NCBI GenBank assembly: GCA_036490215.1
Contig: DASXEH010000093.1
Location: 1-64,000 of the forward strand
Source: JASHSH01 sp036490215
GTDB lineage: Bacteria > Pseudomonadota > Alphaproteobacteria > Rhodospirillales > Magnetospirillaceae
Length of the DNA: 64,000 nt
Reading direction: 5' to 3'
The position numbers and the translations under genes were made by a program. Below the pieces are notes generated by a model. The model was given only the letters and a program-made list of their open reading frames with translations, was not told the DNA's origin and searched no databases. Below, one piece after another: positions 55,785-63,917 of this stretch. Every line of letters starts with the position of its first letter. The first letter of the stretch is position 1.

Positions 55785-55871
55785 GCCCAGGTGGCGGAAT
55801 TGGTAGACGCACTAGCTTCAGGTGCTAGCGCCCGAAAGGGTTTGGAAGTTCGAGTCTTCTCCTGGGCACCA
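55785..55871 (+). tRNA. tRNA-Leu (anticodon CAG)
   Basis: An 87-nt class II tRNA with encoded CCA. The acceptor stem GCCCAGG pairs with CCTGGGC. The anticodon arm is CTAGC-TTCAGGT-GCTAG, placing CAG at 55819-55821. A long variable arm (CGCCCGAAAGGGTTT region) and the T-loop GTTCGAGTC follow. It reads CUG, the main leucine codon of this GC-rich genome. Confidence 0.97.
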
Positions 55872-55956
55872 CCCACTCCCGTCCGCATCAACGCCGCAGG
55901 GCGGGCGAGGCGGAATAAACGATACAAAGCGGCTTGAGGGATTGCGGAGTTACCCC

Positions 55957-56568
55957 GTGGCCGTGTTCTATCATCGCAACGACCTGCCGGACGGCACGGT
56001 TTTCAGCAACAGCATCGCGGTCGACAGCGAGACCATGGGCCTCAACCTATGGCGCGACCGGCTGTGCGTCATCCAACTCTCGGGCGGCGACGGCAATGCT
56101 CATGTCGTGCATTTCCCCGACCGCAATTACGCCGCGCCCAATCTGCGCCGGGTTTTGGCCGATCAGGCGATCACCAAGATCTTCCATTTCGCCCGTTTCG
56201 ATTTGGCGATGATCCAGCGTCATTTCGCGATTGCCTGCGCGCCGGTCTATTGCACCAAGCTGGCCAGCCGCCTGGTGCGCACCAATTCCGACCGCCACGG
56301 GCTGAAGGACCTCTGCTACGAACTGCTCGGCGTCGAGCTCTCGAAGCAACAGCAGACTTCGGATTGGGGCGCGCCCAAGCTTGACGAGGCCCAGCTCAAC
56401 TATGCCGCGTCCGACGTGCTGTACCTGCACGCGCTGCGCAAAAGGCTCGACGAACTGCTGGAACGCGAAGGCCGCAAGCTGATGGCTGAGGCCTGCTTCC
56501 AGTTCCTGCCCGTCCGCGCCAGTCTGGATTTGGCCGGTTGGCCGGAACAAGACATCTTCGCCCACTGA
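55957..56568 (+). CDS. RNase D-like 3'-5' exonuclease
   Basis: A 203-residue short RNase D-family protein containing just the DEDDy exonuclease domain without HRDC domains. Motifs are IAVDSETMGLN (Exo I), FHFARFDLAMI (Exo II) and YAASDVLYLHALR (Exo III with Tyr). It trims RNA 3' ends, perhaps tRNA precursors; a tRNA gene is directly upstream. The GTG at 55957 has GGAG 8 nt upstream. This gene leads the kdsD-lpt cluster. Confidence 0.88.
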   Translation: MAVFYHRNDLPDGTVFSNSIAVDSETMGLNLWRDRLCVIQLSGGDGNAHVVHFPDRNYAAPNLRRVLADQAITKIFHFARFDLAMIQRHFAIACAPVYCTKLASRLVRTNSDRHGLKDLCYELLGVELSKQQQTSDWGAPKLDEAQLNYAASDVLYLHALRKRLDELLEREGRKLMAEACFQFLPVRASLDLAGWPEQDIFAH

Positions 56569-56759
56569 ACCACTGGGCCCGCTGAACCACTGGGCTTATG
56601 GCCGCTGAAATCATTAAGATTTCAGGGCAGATACAATAAAACCATCGACCTTCGCGCTGCAGCGAAGCATACTGCGTGCCGAAATTGGGCACGGTTCATG
56701 CATGGTGGGTTGTGCATGGCCGATGCCCCCAGCACATCGACTGCGGGAAAACATACGGC

Positions 56760-57755
56760 ATGGATACGACGCGCGCGAACACGGCCCGTAATCAAACTGA
56801 CACCGATCTTGCCGTAGCGCGTCAGGTTCTCCGCACCGAAGCTTCTGCCCTCGAAGATCTGGCCCGCGCGCTGAACGACACGCTGCCGCGCGCGCTCGAC
56901 ATTCTGACCCGCGATGGCGGCGGCCGCGTGATCGTGACCGGCATGGGCAAGAGCGGCCATATCGGCCGCAAGATTGCCGCGACTTTGGCCTCGACCGGCA
57001 CGCCGGCGCAATACGTCCATCCGGGCGAAGCCAGCCATGGCGATATGGGCATGATCACCGCCCATGATGCGATCCTGGCGCTGTCGAACTCGGGCGAAAC
57101 CGCCGAACTGTCCGATGTCATCGATTACAGCCGCCGCTTCGCCATTCCTCTCGTCGTCGTGACCGCGCGGGCCAATAGCGCGCTGGCCCAGGCCGGCGAT
57201 TTGACGCTGCTGCTGCCCGAGGCCGCCGAGGCCTGCCCGCATGGGCTGACGCCCACGACCTCGACCACGATGATGCTGGCGCTGGGCGATGCCCTGGCCG
57301 TGGCGCTGCTGGAACGGCGCGGCTTTTCGGCCGACGACTTCAAGACTTTCCATCCCGGCGGCAAGCTCGGCCGCAAGCTGCTGCACGTGGCCGATCTGAT
57401 GCATGACGGCGACGCCTTGCCGCTGATCGATATCGACCGCGCCATGAGCGAAGCACTGATCATCATGAGCGCCAAGCGCTTCGGCTGCGTCGGCGCGCTC
57501 GATACCGCGGGACGGCTGGCGGGCATCGTCACCGACGGCGATTTGCGCCGCCACATGGAGCCCGGCCTGACCGAGCGTCCGGTGCGCGAGATCATGACCG
57601 CCAATCCGCGCACGGTGCGCGCGACGACACTGGCCGGCGAGGCGCTGCGCGTAATGAACGAGCGCGGCATCACCACCTTGTTCGTGGTCGACGAAGATCG
57701 CCGCCCGAGCGGCATCCTTCATGTCCACGACCTGCTGCGCGCAGGCGTGGTGTAA
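56760..57755 (+). CDS. kdsD: arabinose-5-phosphate isomerase KdsD/KpsF
   Basis: A 331-residue enzyme that interconverts ribulose 5-phosphate and arabinose 5-phosphate, the first step to Kdo of LPS. The N-terminal SIS domain (GMGKSGHIGRKIAATLASTG, LSNSGETAE) is followed by two CBS domains (about 205-331). The ATG at 56760 is used; an in-frame start at 56676 adds an unrelated N-terminus. It precedes lptC, as in many alphaproteobacteria. Confidence 0.93.
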   Translation: MDTTRANTARNQTDTDLAVARQVLRTEASALEDLARALNDTLPRALDILTRDGGGRVIVTGMGKSGHIGRKIAATLASTGTPAQYVHPGEASHGDMGMITAHDAILALSNSGETAELSDVIDYSRRFAIPLVVVTARANSALAQAGDLTLLLPEAAEACPHGLTPTTSTTMMLALGDALAVALLERRGFSADDFKTFHPGGKLGRKLLHVADLMHDGDALPLIDIDRAMSEALIIMSAKRFGCVGALDTAGRLAGIVTDGDLRRHMEPGLTERPVREIMTANPRTVRATTLAGEALRVMNERGITTLFVVDEDRRPSGILHVHDLLRAGVV

Positions 57756-57788
57756 GACGGCGATGATCGGTTTGAAGGTCATCGAGTC

Positions 57789-58463
57789 ATGAAACCGATC
57801 GCGATTCTGGGTCCGGCGGGGCGCCCGCATCGTATGCCGCCGCAACCGCGCGCATTGAAGGCGCGCTATTCCCGCTTCGTCGGCTTGATGAAGGTGGTGC
57901 TGCCCGCCGTGGCGGCGGCGCTGCTCGGCCTCTTGATCGTCTGGCCACGCCTGTCGCCGCAACACGAAGCGACCACCGTTGGCTTTACTCAGCCCGACGC
58001 GGCGCGCGTCGACAATCTGTCGATACGCAATCCCAAATACTATGGCACCGACGAGAAGAACCTGCCCTTCACCGTGACCGCCGATGTGGCGACTCAGCTC
58101 GACCCCAACAACATGGTGGTGACGCTGGAAAAACCGACCGCCGATCTGGTCAACGGTGGCGGCACCGGCATGGTGGTAGACGCCAATATCGGCTTCTACC
58201 GGCAGAAAGACGACACGCTCGACTTGATGGGTCATGTCGATCTCTATCGCGACGACGGTTACGAACTGCACACCGAAAGCGCGCGCATCCAGATCGCCAA
58301 AGGCAACTCTTCGGGCGATCAGCCGATCACCGGCCAGGGCCCAGCCGGCACGTTGAGCGGCGAAGGCTTCACCTCGACCGACCGCGGCCGCACCATCGTC
58401 TTCACCGGCAAAAGCAAGGCGGTGCTGATGGTCGGCCAGCCGCATGCGAAGTCGGGTTCGTGA
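57789..58463 (+). CDS. lptC: LPS export protein LptC
   Basis: A 224-residue bitopic inner-membrane protein. A ~40-residue basic cytoplasmic start is followed by a helix (MKVVLPAVAAALLGLLIVW) and a periplasmic beta-jellyroll with VDNLSIRNPKYYGTD and LDLMGHVDLYRDDGYELHTESARI. It accepts LPS from LptBFG and passes it to LptA. Its stop overlaps the lptA start (TGATG). Confidence 0.92.
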   Translation: MKPIAILGPAGRPHRMPPQPRALKARYSRFVGLMKVVLPAVAAALLGLLIVWPRLSPQHEATTVGFTQPDAARVDNLSIRNPKYYGTDEKNLPFTVTADVATQLDPNNMVVTLEKPTADLVNGGGTGMVVDANIGFYRQKDDTLDLMGHVDLYRDDGYELHTESARIQIAKGNSSGDQPITGQGPAGTLSGEGFTSTDRGRTIVFTGKSKAVLMVGQPHAKSGS

Positions 58464-59482
58464 TGTATCGCCCGATTTCCTTTGTCGCCCTGACCCTGCT
58501 GATCGCCGCTGGTGGTGCACGCTTAGCCGCGGCGCAGGCCATCGACTTCGCCACTCAGCCGGGCGTGCCGGTCGAGGTCTATGCCGATAACGGGCTCGAA
58601 TTGTCGCAGGACGCCAAGACCGTGATTGCGCATGGCAACGCCCGCGCCGTGCGCGGCCGCGTCACCGTGACCGCCGATACGCTGATCGCCCATTACCGCG
58701 AGAAGACAGGCGCCGCCGCCGCTGCCCCGTTGAAGTCGGGCACCGCCGATGCAGTCAAGGCCGCTGCGACACCGGCCGCCGCGAAACCCGGCGAGAAGAA
58801 CAGCACCGATCCGACCGACATGCAGGGCAGCAGCGAAGTCTGGCGCCTGGAAGCCAATGGACATGTCCATATCTTCACCGAGACCCAGAACGCCTATGGC
58901 GATCATGCGGACTACAACATCGACGACGCGGTCGCGGTGCTGACCGGCAAGAATCTGCGCATGGTCACGGCCAAGGAAACGGTCACGGCGCGGGACAGCC
59001 TGGAATATTGGGAAAACCGCCAGCAGGCGGTGGCGCGCGGCAAAGCGGTCGCGACAGAAGCCGACAAGCATATCCAAGGCGACGTGCTGGTCGCCGACTA
59101 TGGACAGAACGCGCAGAAGCAGACGGTGATGCGCCACGCCACCGGCTTCGGCAATGTGATCATGACCACGCCCAACGAGATCGTGAAAGGCGACCGCGCC
59201 GACTACGACCCGCTTGGCGGCGTCGTCACCGTGACCGGCGCGGTGAAGTTGACGCGCGGCGAAAACCAGCTCGACGGCGGTTACGCGGTGGTCGATCTCA
59301 ACACCGGCGTCAGCCATCTGTTTCCCAACGCACCGGGGACAGCCGCCAATAGCGACAACCGCGTCAAAGGCCTGTTGATGCCAAGCAAAAAAGCCGGCGA
59401 TACCGTTCCGGGCACTGGCGCGCCGAAGTTAGCCGCACCGCAGAGCGACGACGCGCCACCGCCGCCGGTGAAAACGCCATGA
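58463..59482 (+). CDS. lptA: LPS export bridge protein LptA, enlarged
   Basis: A 339-residue periplasmic protein (E. coli LptA is 185 aa) with a signal peptide (FVALTLLIAAGGARLAAAQ). The LptA/OstA repeats (VIAHGNARAVRGRVTVTADTLIAHY; DYDPLGGVVTVTGAVKLTRG) are split by an Ala/Lys/Pro insertion at about residues 80-120. The tail is Pro-rich. It carries LPS across the periplasm. The GTG at 58460 is an alternative start three bases earlier. It overlaps lptB by four bases (ATGA). Confidence 0.91.
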   Translation: MYRPISFVALTLLIAAGGARLAAAQAIDFATQPGVPVEVYADNGLELSQDAKTVIAHGNARAVRGRVTVTADTLIAHYREKTGAAAAAPLKSGTADAVKAAATPAAAKPGEKNSTDPTDMQGSSEVWRLEANGHVHIFTETQNAYGDHADYNIDDAVAVLTGKNLRMVTAKETVTARDSLEYWENRQQAVARGKAVATEADKHIQGDVLVADYGQNAQKQTVMRHATGFGNVIMTTPNEIVKGDRADYDPLGGVVTVTGAVKLTRGENQLDGGYAVVDLNTGVSHLFPNAPGTAANSDNRVKGLLMPSKKAGDTVPGTGAPKLAAPQSDDAPPPPVKTP

Positions 59483-60282
59483 CCGCCGCCGCGCAGACTC
59501 CCCCGGCCGCGCCCGTGCCGACAGGCGACAGCAAACCGCATGCGGTGGCAAAGCCCATTGGCACCGGCTTGACCGCGACCAATCTCGGTAAACGCTATCG
59601 CCGCCGGCCGGTGCTGCGCGGCGTTTCGGTGCATGTCCAGCGCGGCGAAGCGGTCGGACTGCTGGGCCCGAACGGCGCCGGCAAGACCACCTGCTTCTAT
59701 TGCATCACCGGCCTGGTCGCGCCCGACGAAGGCAGCGTGCTGCTCGACGATCACGATATCACCAAGCTGCCGATGTACCGCCGCGCGCGGCTGGGCATCG
59801 GCTACTTGCCCCAAGAAGCGTCGATTTTCCGCGGCCTGTCGGTCGAGGACAACATCCGCTGCGTGCTTGAGATGAGCGAAACCGACACCGAACGCCGCGA
59901 GGCGCTCCTGGAGGATTTGCTGGCCGAGTTCGCGATCACCCATCTGCGCCATGCCCCGGCGCTGGCGCTGTCGGGCGGCGAGCGGCGGCGTGTGGAAATC
60001 GCGCGGTCGCTGGCGTCGAACCCCGCCTTCATGCTGCTCGACGAACCGCTGGCCGGCATCGATCCGATTGCGGTCGGCGATATCCGCGACCTGATCGCGC
60101 GGCTGAAACTGCGCGGCATCGGCGTGCTGATCACCGACCACAATGTCCGCGAGGCGCTCGATATCATCGACCGCGCCTATATCTTGCACGATGGCGCTGT
60201 CCTCATGGAGGGCACGCCGACCGAGATCGTGGCGCATGAAGGCGTGCGCCGCGTCTATCTCGGCGATCGGTTCAGCCTCTAG
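59479..60282 (+). CDS. lptB: LPS export ATPase LptB
   Basis: A 267-residue ABC ATPase that powers LPS extraction with LptFG (not in this window). It has Walker A GPNGAGKTT, Q-loop GYLPQEASIFRGLSVEDN, signature LSGGERRRVEIAR, Walker B MLLDEPLAGIDP and switch His in TDHNVRE. The N-terminus carries a ~28-residue Ala/Pro-rich extension before the ABC fold. Coupled to lptA. Confidence 0.95.
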   Translation: MTAAAQTPPAAPVPTGDSKPHAVAKPIGTGLTATNLGKRYRRRPVLRGVSVHVQRGEAVGLLGPNGAGKTTCFYCITGLVAPDEGSVLLDDHDITKLPMYRRARLGIGYLPQEASIFRGLSVEDNIRCVLEMSETDTERREALLEDLLAEFAITHLRHAPALALSGGERRRVEIARSLASNPAFMLLDEPLAGIDPIAVGDIRDLIARLKLRGIGVLITDHNVREALDIIDRAYILHDGAVLMEGTPTEIVAHEGVRRVYLGDRFSL

Positions 60283-60291
60283 AGGCGCGCC

Positions 60292-61812
60292 ATGGCCCTC
60301 GCGCCACGCCTGGATCTTCGCCAATCGCAAACGCTTGTTATGACGCCGCAGCTGCAGCAGGCGATCAAGCTGCTGCAGCTGTCCAACATCGAACTGACCG
60401 CCTTCGTCGATCAGGAGCTGGAGCGCAATCCGCTGCTCGAACGCGACGAGGGCGAAGGATCGAGCGAAGGCATCACCGATCGCGAAGTTTCGGCCGAGGC
60501 CGCCGTTTCCGAAACCTCCGCCCCCGACACCGCGCCGGCCGAGACGCCGCTGGTCGATAATATGCCGGGGCAGAAGGAAGAGACCCCGCTCGACGTCGAT
60601 TACGACAACACCTTCACCGCCGATGGCGCGGGTGATGGCGATTCGGGCTATACCGATTGGAGCGGCCGCGGCGGGCGGCTCGATTTCGGCGATGACGAGA
60701 ATGGTCTGGAAGCCACCGTGGCGCGCGACGTGTCGCTGCGCGATCACCTGACCGGCCAGCTCAATATGGACATAACCGATCCGGCCGACCGTCTGATCGG
60801 CCTGCATCTGATCGAGGCGGTGGACGAATCGGGCTATCTTACCGTCAGCCTCAACGAAGTTGCCGAAATGCTGGGCGCCCCACTTCAACAGGTCGAAGCG
60901 GTCCTGGCACGGCTTCACCGTTTCGATCCGCCCGGCATTTTCGCGCGCAGCCTCGCCGAATGTCTCGCATTGCAATTGCGCGACCGCAATCGGCTCGACC
61001 CGGCGATGCAGGCGCTGCTCGACCATCTCGACATGCTGGCGCGGCGCGATCTGCAGGGGCTGCTGCGCGTCTGCGGCATCGATGCCGAAGACCTGACCGA
61101 GATGATCGCCGAGATCCGCTCGCTCGATCCCAAGCCGGCGCTGGTCTTCGATCACGCACTCGCCCAACCGATCACGCCCGATGTGCTGATGCGCGCCGCA
61201 CCCGATGGCGCCTGGATCGTGGAACTCAATTCCGACACCTTGCCGCGCGTGCTGGTCAATTCGCGCTATTACGCCAAGGTCTCGGGCGCGACCAAGAACC
61301 GCGAAGAGAAGGTCTACCTGTCCGAACGGTTCCAATCGGCCAACTGGCTGGTCAAATCGCTGCACCAGCGCGCCAACACGATCCTGAAGGTCGCCTCCGA
61401 GATCGTGCGGCAGCAGGACGCCTTCTTCCAGAAGGGCGTCCAGCACTTGAGACCCCTGGTCCTGCGCGACATCGCCGAAGCGATCGCGATGCACGAAAGC
61501 ACCGTCAGCCGCGTGACAGCCAACAAGTACATCGCCACGCCGCGGGGCATCTTCGAGCTGAAATACTTCTTCACCCAGGCGATCGCAGGCGCCGACGGGG
61601 GCGAGGCCCATTCGGCCGAGGCGGTGCGTCACCGGATCAAAACCTTGGTCGATAACGAGGGGACGGAAGCGGTCCTGTCGGACGATCGAATCGTCGAAAT
61701 CCTGCGCAAAGACGGGGTGGATATCGCCCGGCGAACGGTTGCTAAGTATCGGGAAGCGTTGAAAATTCCGTCATCGGTCCAGCGCCGGCGCGAGAAGGCC
61801 ATCGGTGCCTAA
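60292..61812 (+). CDS. rpoN: RNA polymerase sigma-54 factor RpoN
   Basis: A 506-residue sigma-54. Region I is Gln/Leu-rich (MTPQLQQAIKLLQLSNIEL), region II is acidic (~55-125), then the core-binding domain, an HTH region (HESTVSRVTANKY) and the C-terminal RpoN box ARRTVAKYRE that contacts the -24 element. It directs transcription of nitrogen, flagellar or other activator-dependent genes. It starts 9 bp after lptB. Confidence 0.96.
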   Translation: MALAPRLDLRQSQTLVMTPQLQQAIKLLQLSNIELTAFVDQELERNPLLERDEGEGSSEGITDREVSAEAAVSETSAPDTAPAETPLVDNMPGQKEETPLDVDYDNTFTADGAGDGDSGYTDWSGRGGRLDFGDDENGLEATVARDVSLRDHLTGQLNMDITDPADRLIGLHLIEAVDESGYLTVSLNEVAEMLGAPLQQVEAVLARLHRFDPPGIFARSLAECLALQLRDRNRLDPAMQALLDHLDMLARRDLQGLLRVCGIDAEDLTEMIAEIRSLDPKPALVFDHALAQPITPDVLMRAAPDGAWIVELNSDTLPRVLVNSRYYAKVSGATKNREEKVYLSERFQSANWLVKSLHQRANTILKVASEIVRQQDAFFQKGVQHLRPLVLRDIAEAIAMHESTVSRVTANKYIATPRGIFELKYFFTQAIAGADGGEAHSAEAVRHRIKTLVDNEGTEAVLSDDRIVEILRKDGVDIARRTVAKYREALKIPSSVQRRREKAIGA

Positions 61813-61974
61813 ATTGAGGGGTCCGACTTCACTTGACTTGGGTAGGGGCCGGGCCTAATGTCCGGCGCCTTGTAGCCGGGGGGGTATCCCTGGCGGCCGC
61901 CTCAAGCGCGATGCCGGGACCAAAATGGGGGTCCGCATCATTCGGGGAGAGGGCGGCAAGAACATGGACTTCGC

Positions 61975-62439
61975 ATGGACATTGCCGAATTGATTAGCCC
62001 CGAAGGCGTGGTTCCCAATTTGCGGGCCACCAGCAAGAAACAAGCTTTGCAGGAGTTGGCGCGCCGCGCTGCCGAGATCACCGGTCTCGCCGAACGCGCG
62101 ATTTTCGACGTCCTGGTCGAGCGTGAGAAGCTGGGCACCACCGGCGTCGGCAACGGCATCGCCATTCCCCACGGCAAGCTCGCCAGCCTGACGCGCCTTT
62201 ACGGCATGTTCGCCCGGCTTGAGAAGCCGATCGATTTCGACTCGATCGACGAACAACCCGTCGATCTGATCTTCCTACTGCTGGCCCCCGAATCGGCCGG
62301 CGCCGACCATCTCAAAGCCCTCGCCCGCATCTCGCGCCTGCTGCGCGACAAGGCCGTATGCGAAAAGCTGCGCGCCACCGACACGGCGGCTGGCCTCTAC
62401 GCGCTGCTGACCGAATCACCCGCCAGCCGCGCGGCGTAA
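61975..62439 (+). CDS. ptsN: nitrogen-related PTS enzyme IIA, PtsN
   Basis: A 154-residue EIIA-Ntr protein phosphorylated on His66 (GIAIPHGKL). The fold matches fructose-type IIA. It regulates potassium transport, nitrogen metabolism and stress rather than sugar uptake, receiving phosphate from EI-Ntr and NPr. It lies 162 bp downstream of rpoN with no hpf/raiA gene between, unlike the common rpoN-hpf-ptsN order. Confidence 0.92.
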   Translation: MDIAELISPEGVVPNLRATSKKQALQELARRAAEITGLAERAIFDVLVEREKLGTTGVGNGIAIPHGKLASLTRLYGMFARLEKPIDFDSIDEQPVDLIFLLLAPESAGADHLKALARISRLLRDKAVCEKLRATDTAAGLYALLTESPASRAA

Positions 62440-62451
62440 GCCAAAGCGGTC

Positions 62452-62880
62452 CGTCATGGCCGGGCATGTGAGCAATGCTCACGTCCGGCCATCCACGGCT
62501 TCTCTCTTCATCTCGAAAAATTGAACCGCCAAAACGCCACGGGTTTCGTTCCGTGTCGTCATTGCGAGCGAAGCGAAGCAATCCAGGCTTTCCGTGAAAT
62601 AGATGGATTGCTTCGCTGCGCTCGCAATGACGCGGTAGAGGTGGAGCCCCTTAAGACGTGGATGGCCGGGACAAGCCCGGCCATGACGCCACCAAATGAT
62701 TGGCTATCTGGAGACGCGAATGTCGGCCTTGTGCCGAGCATCTAAGTCATTCTGAAAAAGATTAACCACGAAGGCATGAAGAACCACGAAGAAGATTCTT
62801 TCTTCGTACCCTTCACTACCTTCGTGCCTTCGTGGTGAGACTTTAAGGCGTGGATGCCCGGCACAAGGCCGGGCATGACG
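62452..62880. repeat. repeat cluster filling the ptsN-DUF1150 gap
   Basis: No gene is seen in this ~490-base gap. It holds, in order: an ATGGCCGG/CCGGCCAT dyad with an inner GTGAGCAATGCTCAC palindrome (62456-62492); CGTCATTGCGAG/CTCGCAATGACG (62557-62632); ATGGCCGGG/CCCGGCCAT (62662-62684); ACCACGAAGGC/GCCTTCGTGGT (62765-62836); and ATGCCCGGC/GCCGGGCAT (62854-62876). Confidence 0.9.
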
Positions 62881-62928
62881 CGAGGGGAATAGGCCCAAAT
62901 CAGACGGCGGGCGCGCGCTTACAGAAGC

Positions 62929-63171
62929 TCAGTGGACGCTGAGTGGCTCGAGGTCGTTCTGGCGGGCGGCGGCGAAGGCGAGTTCGCGCTCGGCGGCGAC
63001 GCCGATCGCAGAACCATCGGCCGCGAAAATCGCCCAGCCCTTTTTGCCGTCGATCGACGCGAAGCGAATATAGGCCACGTCTTCGACGCCCCAGGTCGCG
63101 AAATCGCGCGCGGACATCGAAGCGTCGACGGCGAGTAGCTTCGTCGCAATGTCGTTATCGATATCCATCAC
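62929..63171 (-). CDS. DUF1150 protein
   Basis: An 80-residue protein of the alphaproteobacterial DUF1150 family (ARDFATWGVEDVAYI, then the highly conserved RELAFAAARQNDLEPLSVH end). The function is unknown. It overlaps the upstream hsp20 gene by four bases (ATGA), so it should be translated together with the chaperone and may be part of the heat response. Confidence 0.92.
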   Translation of the reverse strand: MMDIDNDIATKLLAVDASMSARDFATWGVEDVAYIRFASIDGKKGWAIFAADGSAIGVAAERELAFAAARQNDLEPLSVH

Positions 63172-63641
63172 CGTTCTCCTTTCTTTGCCGCCCCAGGCTC
63201 AAGGTCGATCGCCTTGCCCGGTTTGGCTCCAGCCGTACCGATCGGAATAGTGCGCACCCGGGTTTCCGGGAGCGGTCGCCGCAGGTCGATATGCAGCAGG
63301 CCGCTGTCGAGATTTGCGCCGTTGACCTCGATGCCCTCGGCCAGCACGAAACTGCGCTGGAACTGCCGGGCAGCGATGCCGCGATAAACGAAGATCCGGT
63401 TGGGATCGTCCTCGCCCTGGCGGCCGCGGACGACCAGTTGGTTGTCTTCGATCGAGACCGAAAGATCGTCGCCAGAGAAGCCTGCCACCGCCAAGGTGAT
63501 GCGGAGCCGGTCTTCGCCGATCTGTTCGATATTATAGGGAGGGTAGCCCTCGGCGGCGGTCTTCGAGACGCGGTCGAGAACCCGTTCGAAATGGTCGAAC
63601 CCCAGCAGCAGTGGACTGCTGAACACGGAAACGCGGGTCAT
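63168..63641 (-). CDS. small heat-shock protein Hsp20
   Basis: A 157-residue alpha-crystallin-type chaperone. It begins FSSPLLLGFDHFERVLDRVSK (the IbpA-like N-terminus) and contains PPYNIEQIGEDRLRITLAVAGF, the conserved YRGIAARQFQRSFVLAEGIEV, and a GLLHIDLRRPLPE end of the crystallin core. It holds unfolding proteins for DnaK/ClpB. The ATG at 63641 is preceded by GAGGAGG. A heat-shock-like promoter lies about 100 bases upstream. Confidence 0.94.
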   Translation of the reverse strand: MTRVSVFSSPLLLGFDHFERVLDRVSKTAAEGYPPYNIEQIGEDRLRITLAVAGFSGDDLSVSIEDNQLVVRGRQGEDDPNRIFVYRGIAARQFQRSFVLAEGIEVNGANLDSGLLHIDLRRPLPETRVRTIPIGTAGAKPGKAIDLEPGAAKKGER

Positions 63642-63744
63642 GGTCGAGTCGTCCTCCTCTCTGCGGAGCGAGTCCGGTCGTTTCGTAGCCCGAGGCCCTC
63701 GCGGCACCCCAGACAAGCGGTCCAACGAGCACCGCTTGGCTTCT

Positions 63745-63773
63745 AATTTGGGTCTTATTTCGCCGCCGTCAAG
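63745..63773 (-). promoter_or_regulatory. candidate sigma-32 (RpoH) promoter for hsp20
   Basis: On the minus strand, CTTGAC (63773-63768), a 15-bp spacer, then CCCAAATT (63752-63745). This resembles the RpoH consensus CTTGAAA-N13/15-CCCCATNT. The predicted leader is about 95 nt. Confidence 0.55.
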
Positions 63774-63917
63774 CATAATGCCATCCCGCTTCACGACCCA
63801 GCCATGCGTAGAGATACGTAGCCTTATGGTCACTCTGACTCCGTCCCATGGCGGGAAAATGACCGGATCGTGGAAAACCCTTGATTTTTGGGCCGCGGAC
63901 GTCGAAATAGCGCGCCC

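Noticed and set aside
59281..61632. A 783-codon open frame on the minus strand across lptA, lptB and rpoN
   Set aside because: It is antisense to three clear, motif-complete genes, has no recognisable domain, and is rich in Arg/Gly/Ala/His as expected for shadow frames in GC-rich DNA.
63641..63740. ROSE-type RNA thermometer in the hsp20 leader
   Set aside because: The GAGGAGG site has only a short upstream CTCC complement and no convincing U-rich anti-Shine-Dalgarno hairpin; folding would need to be computed.
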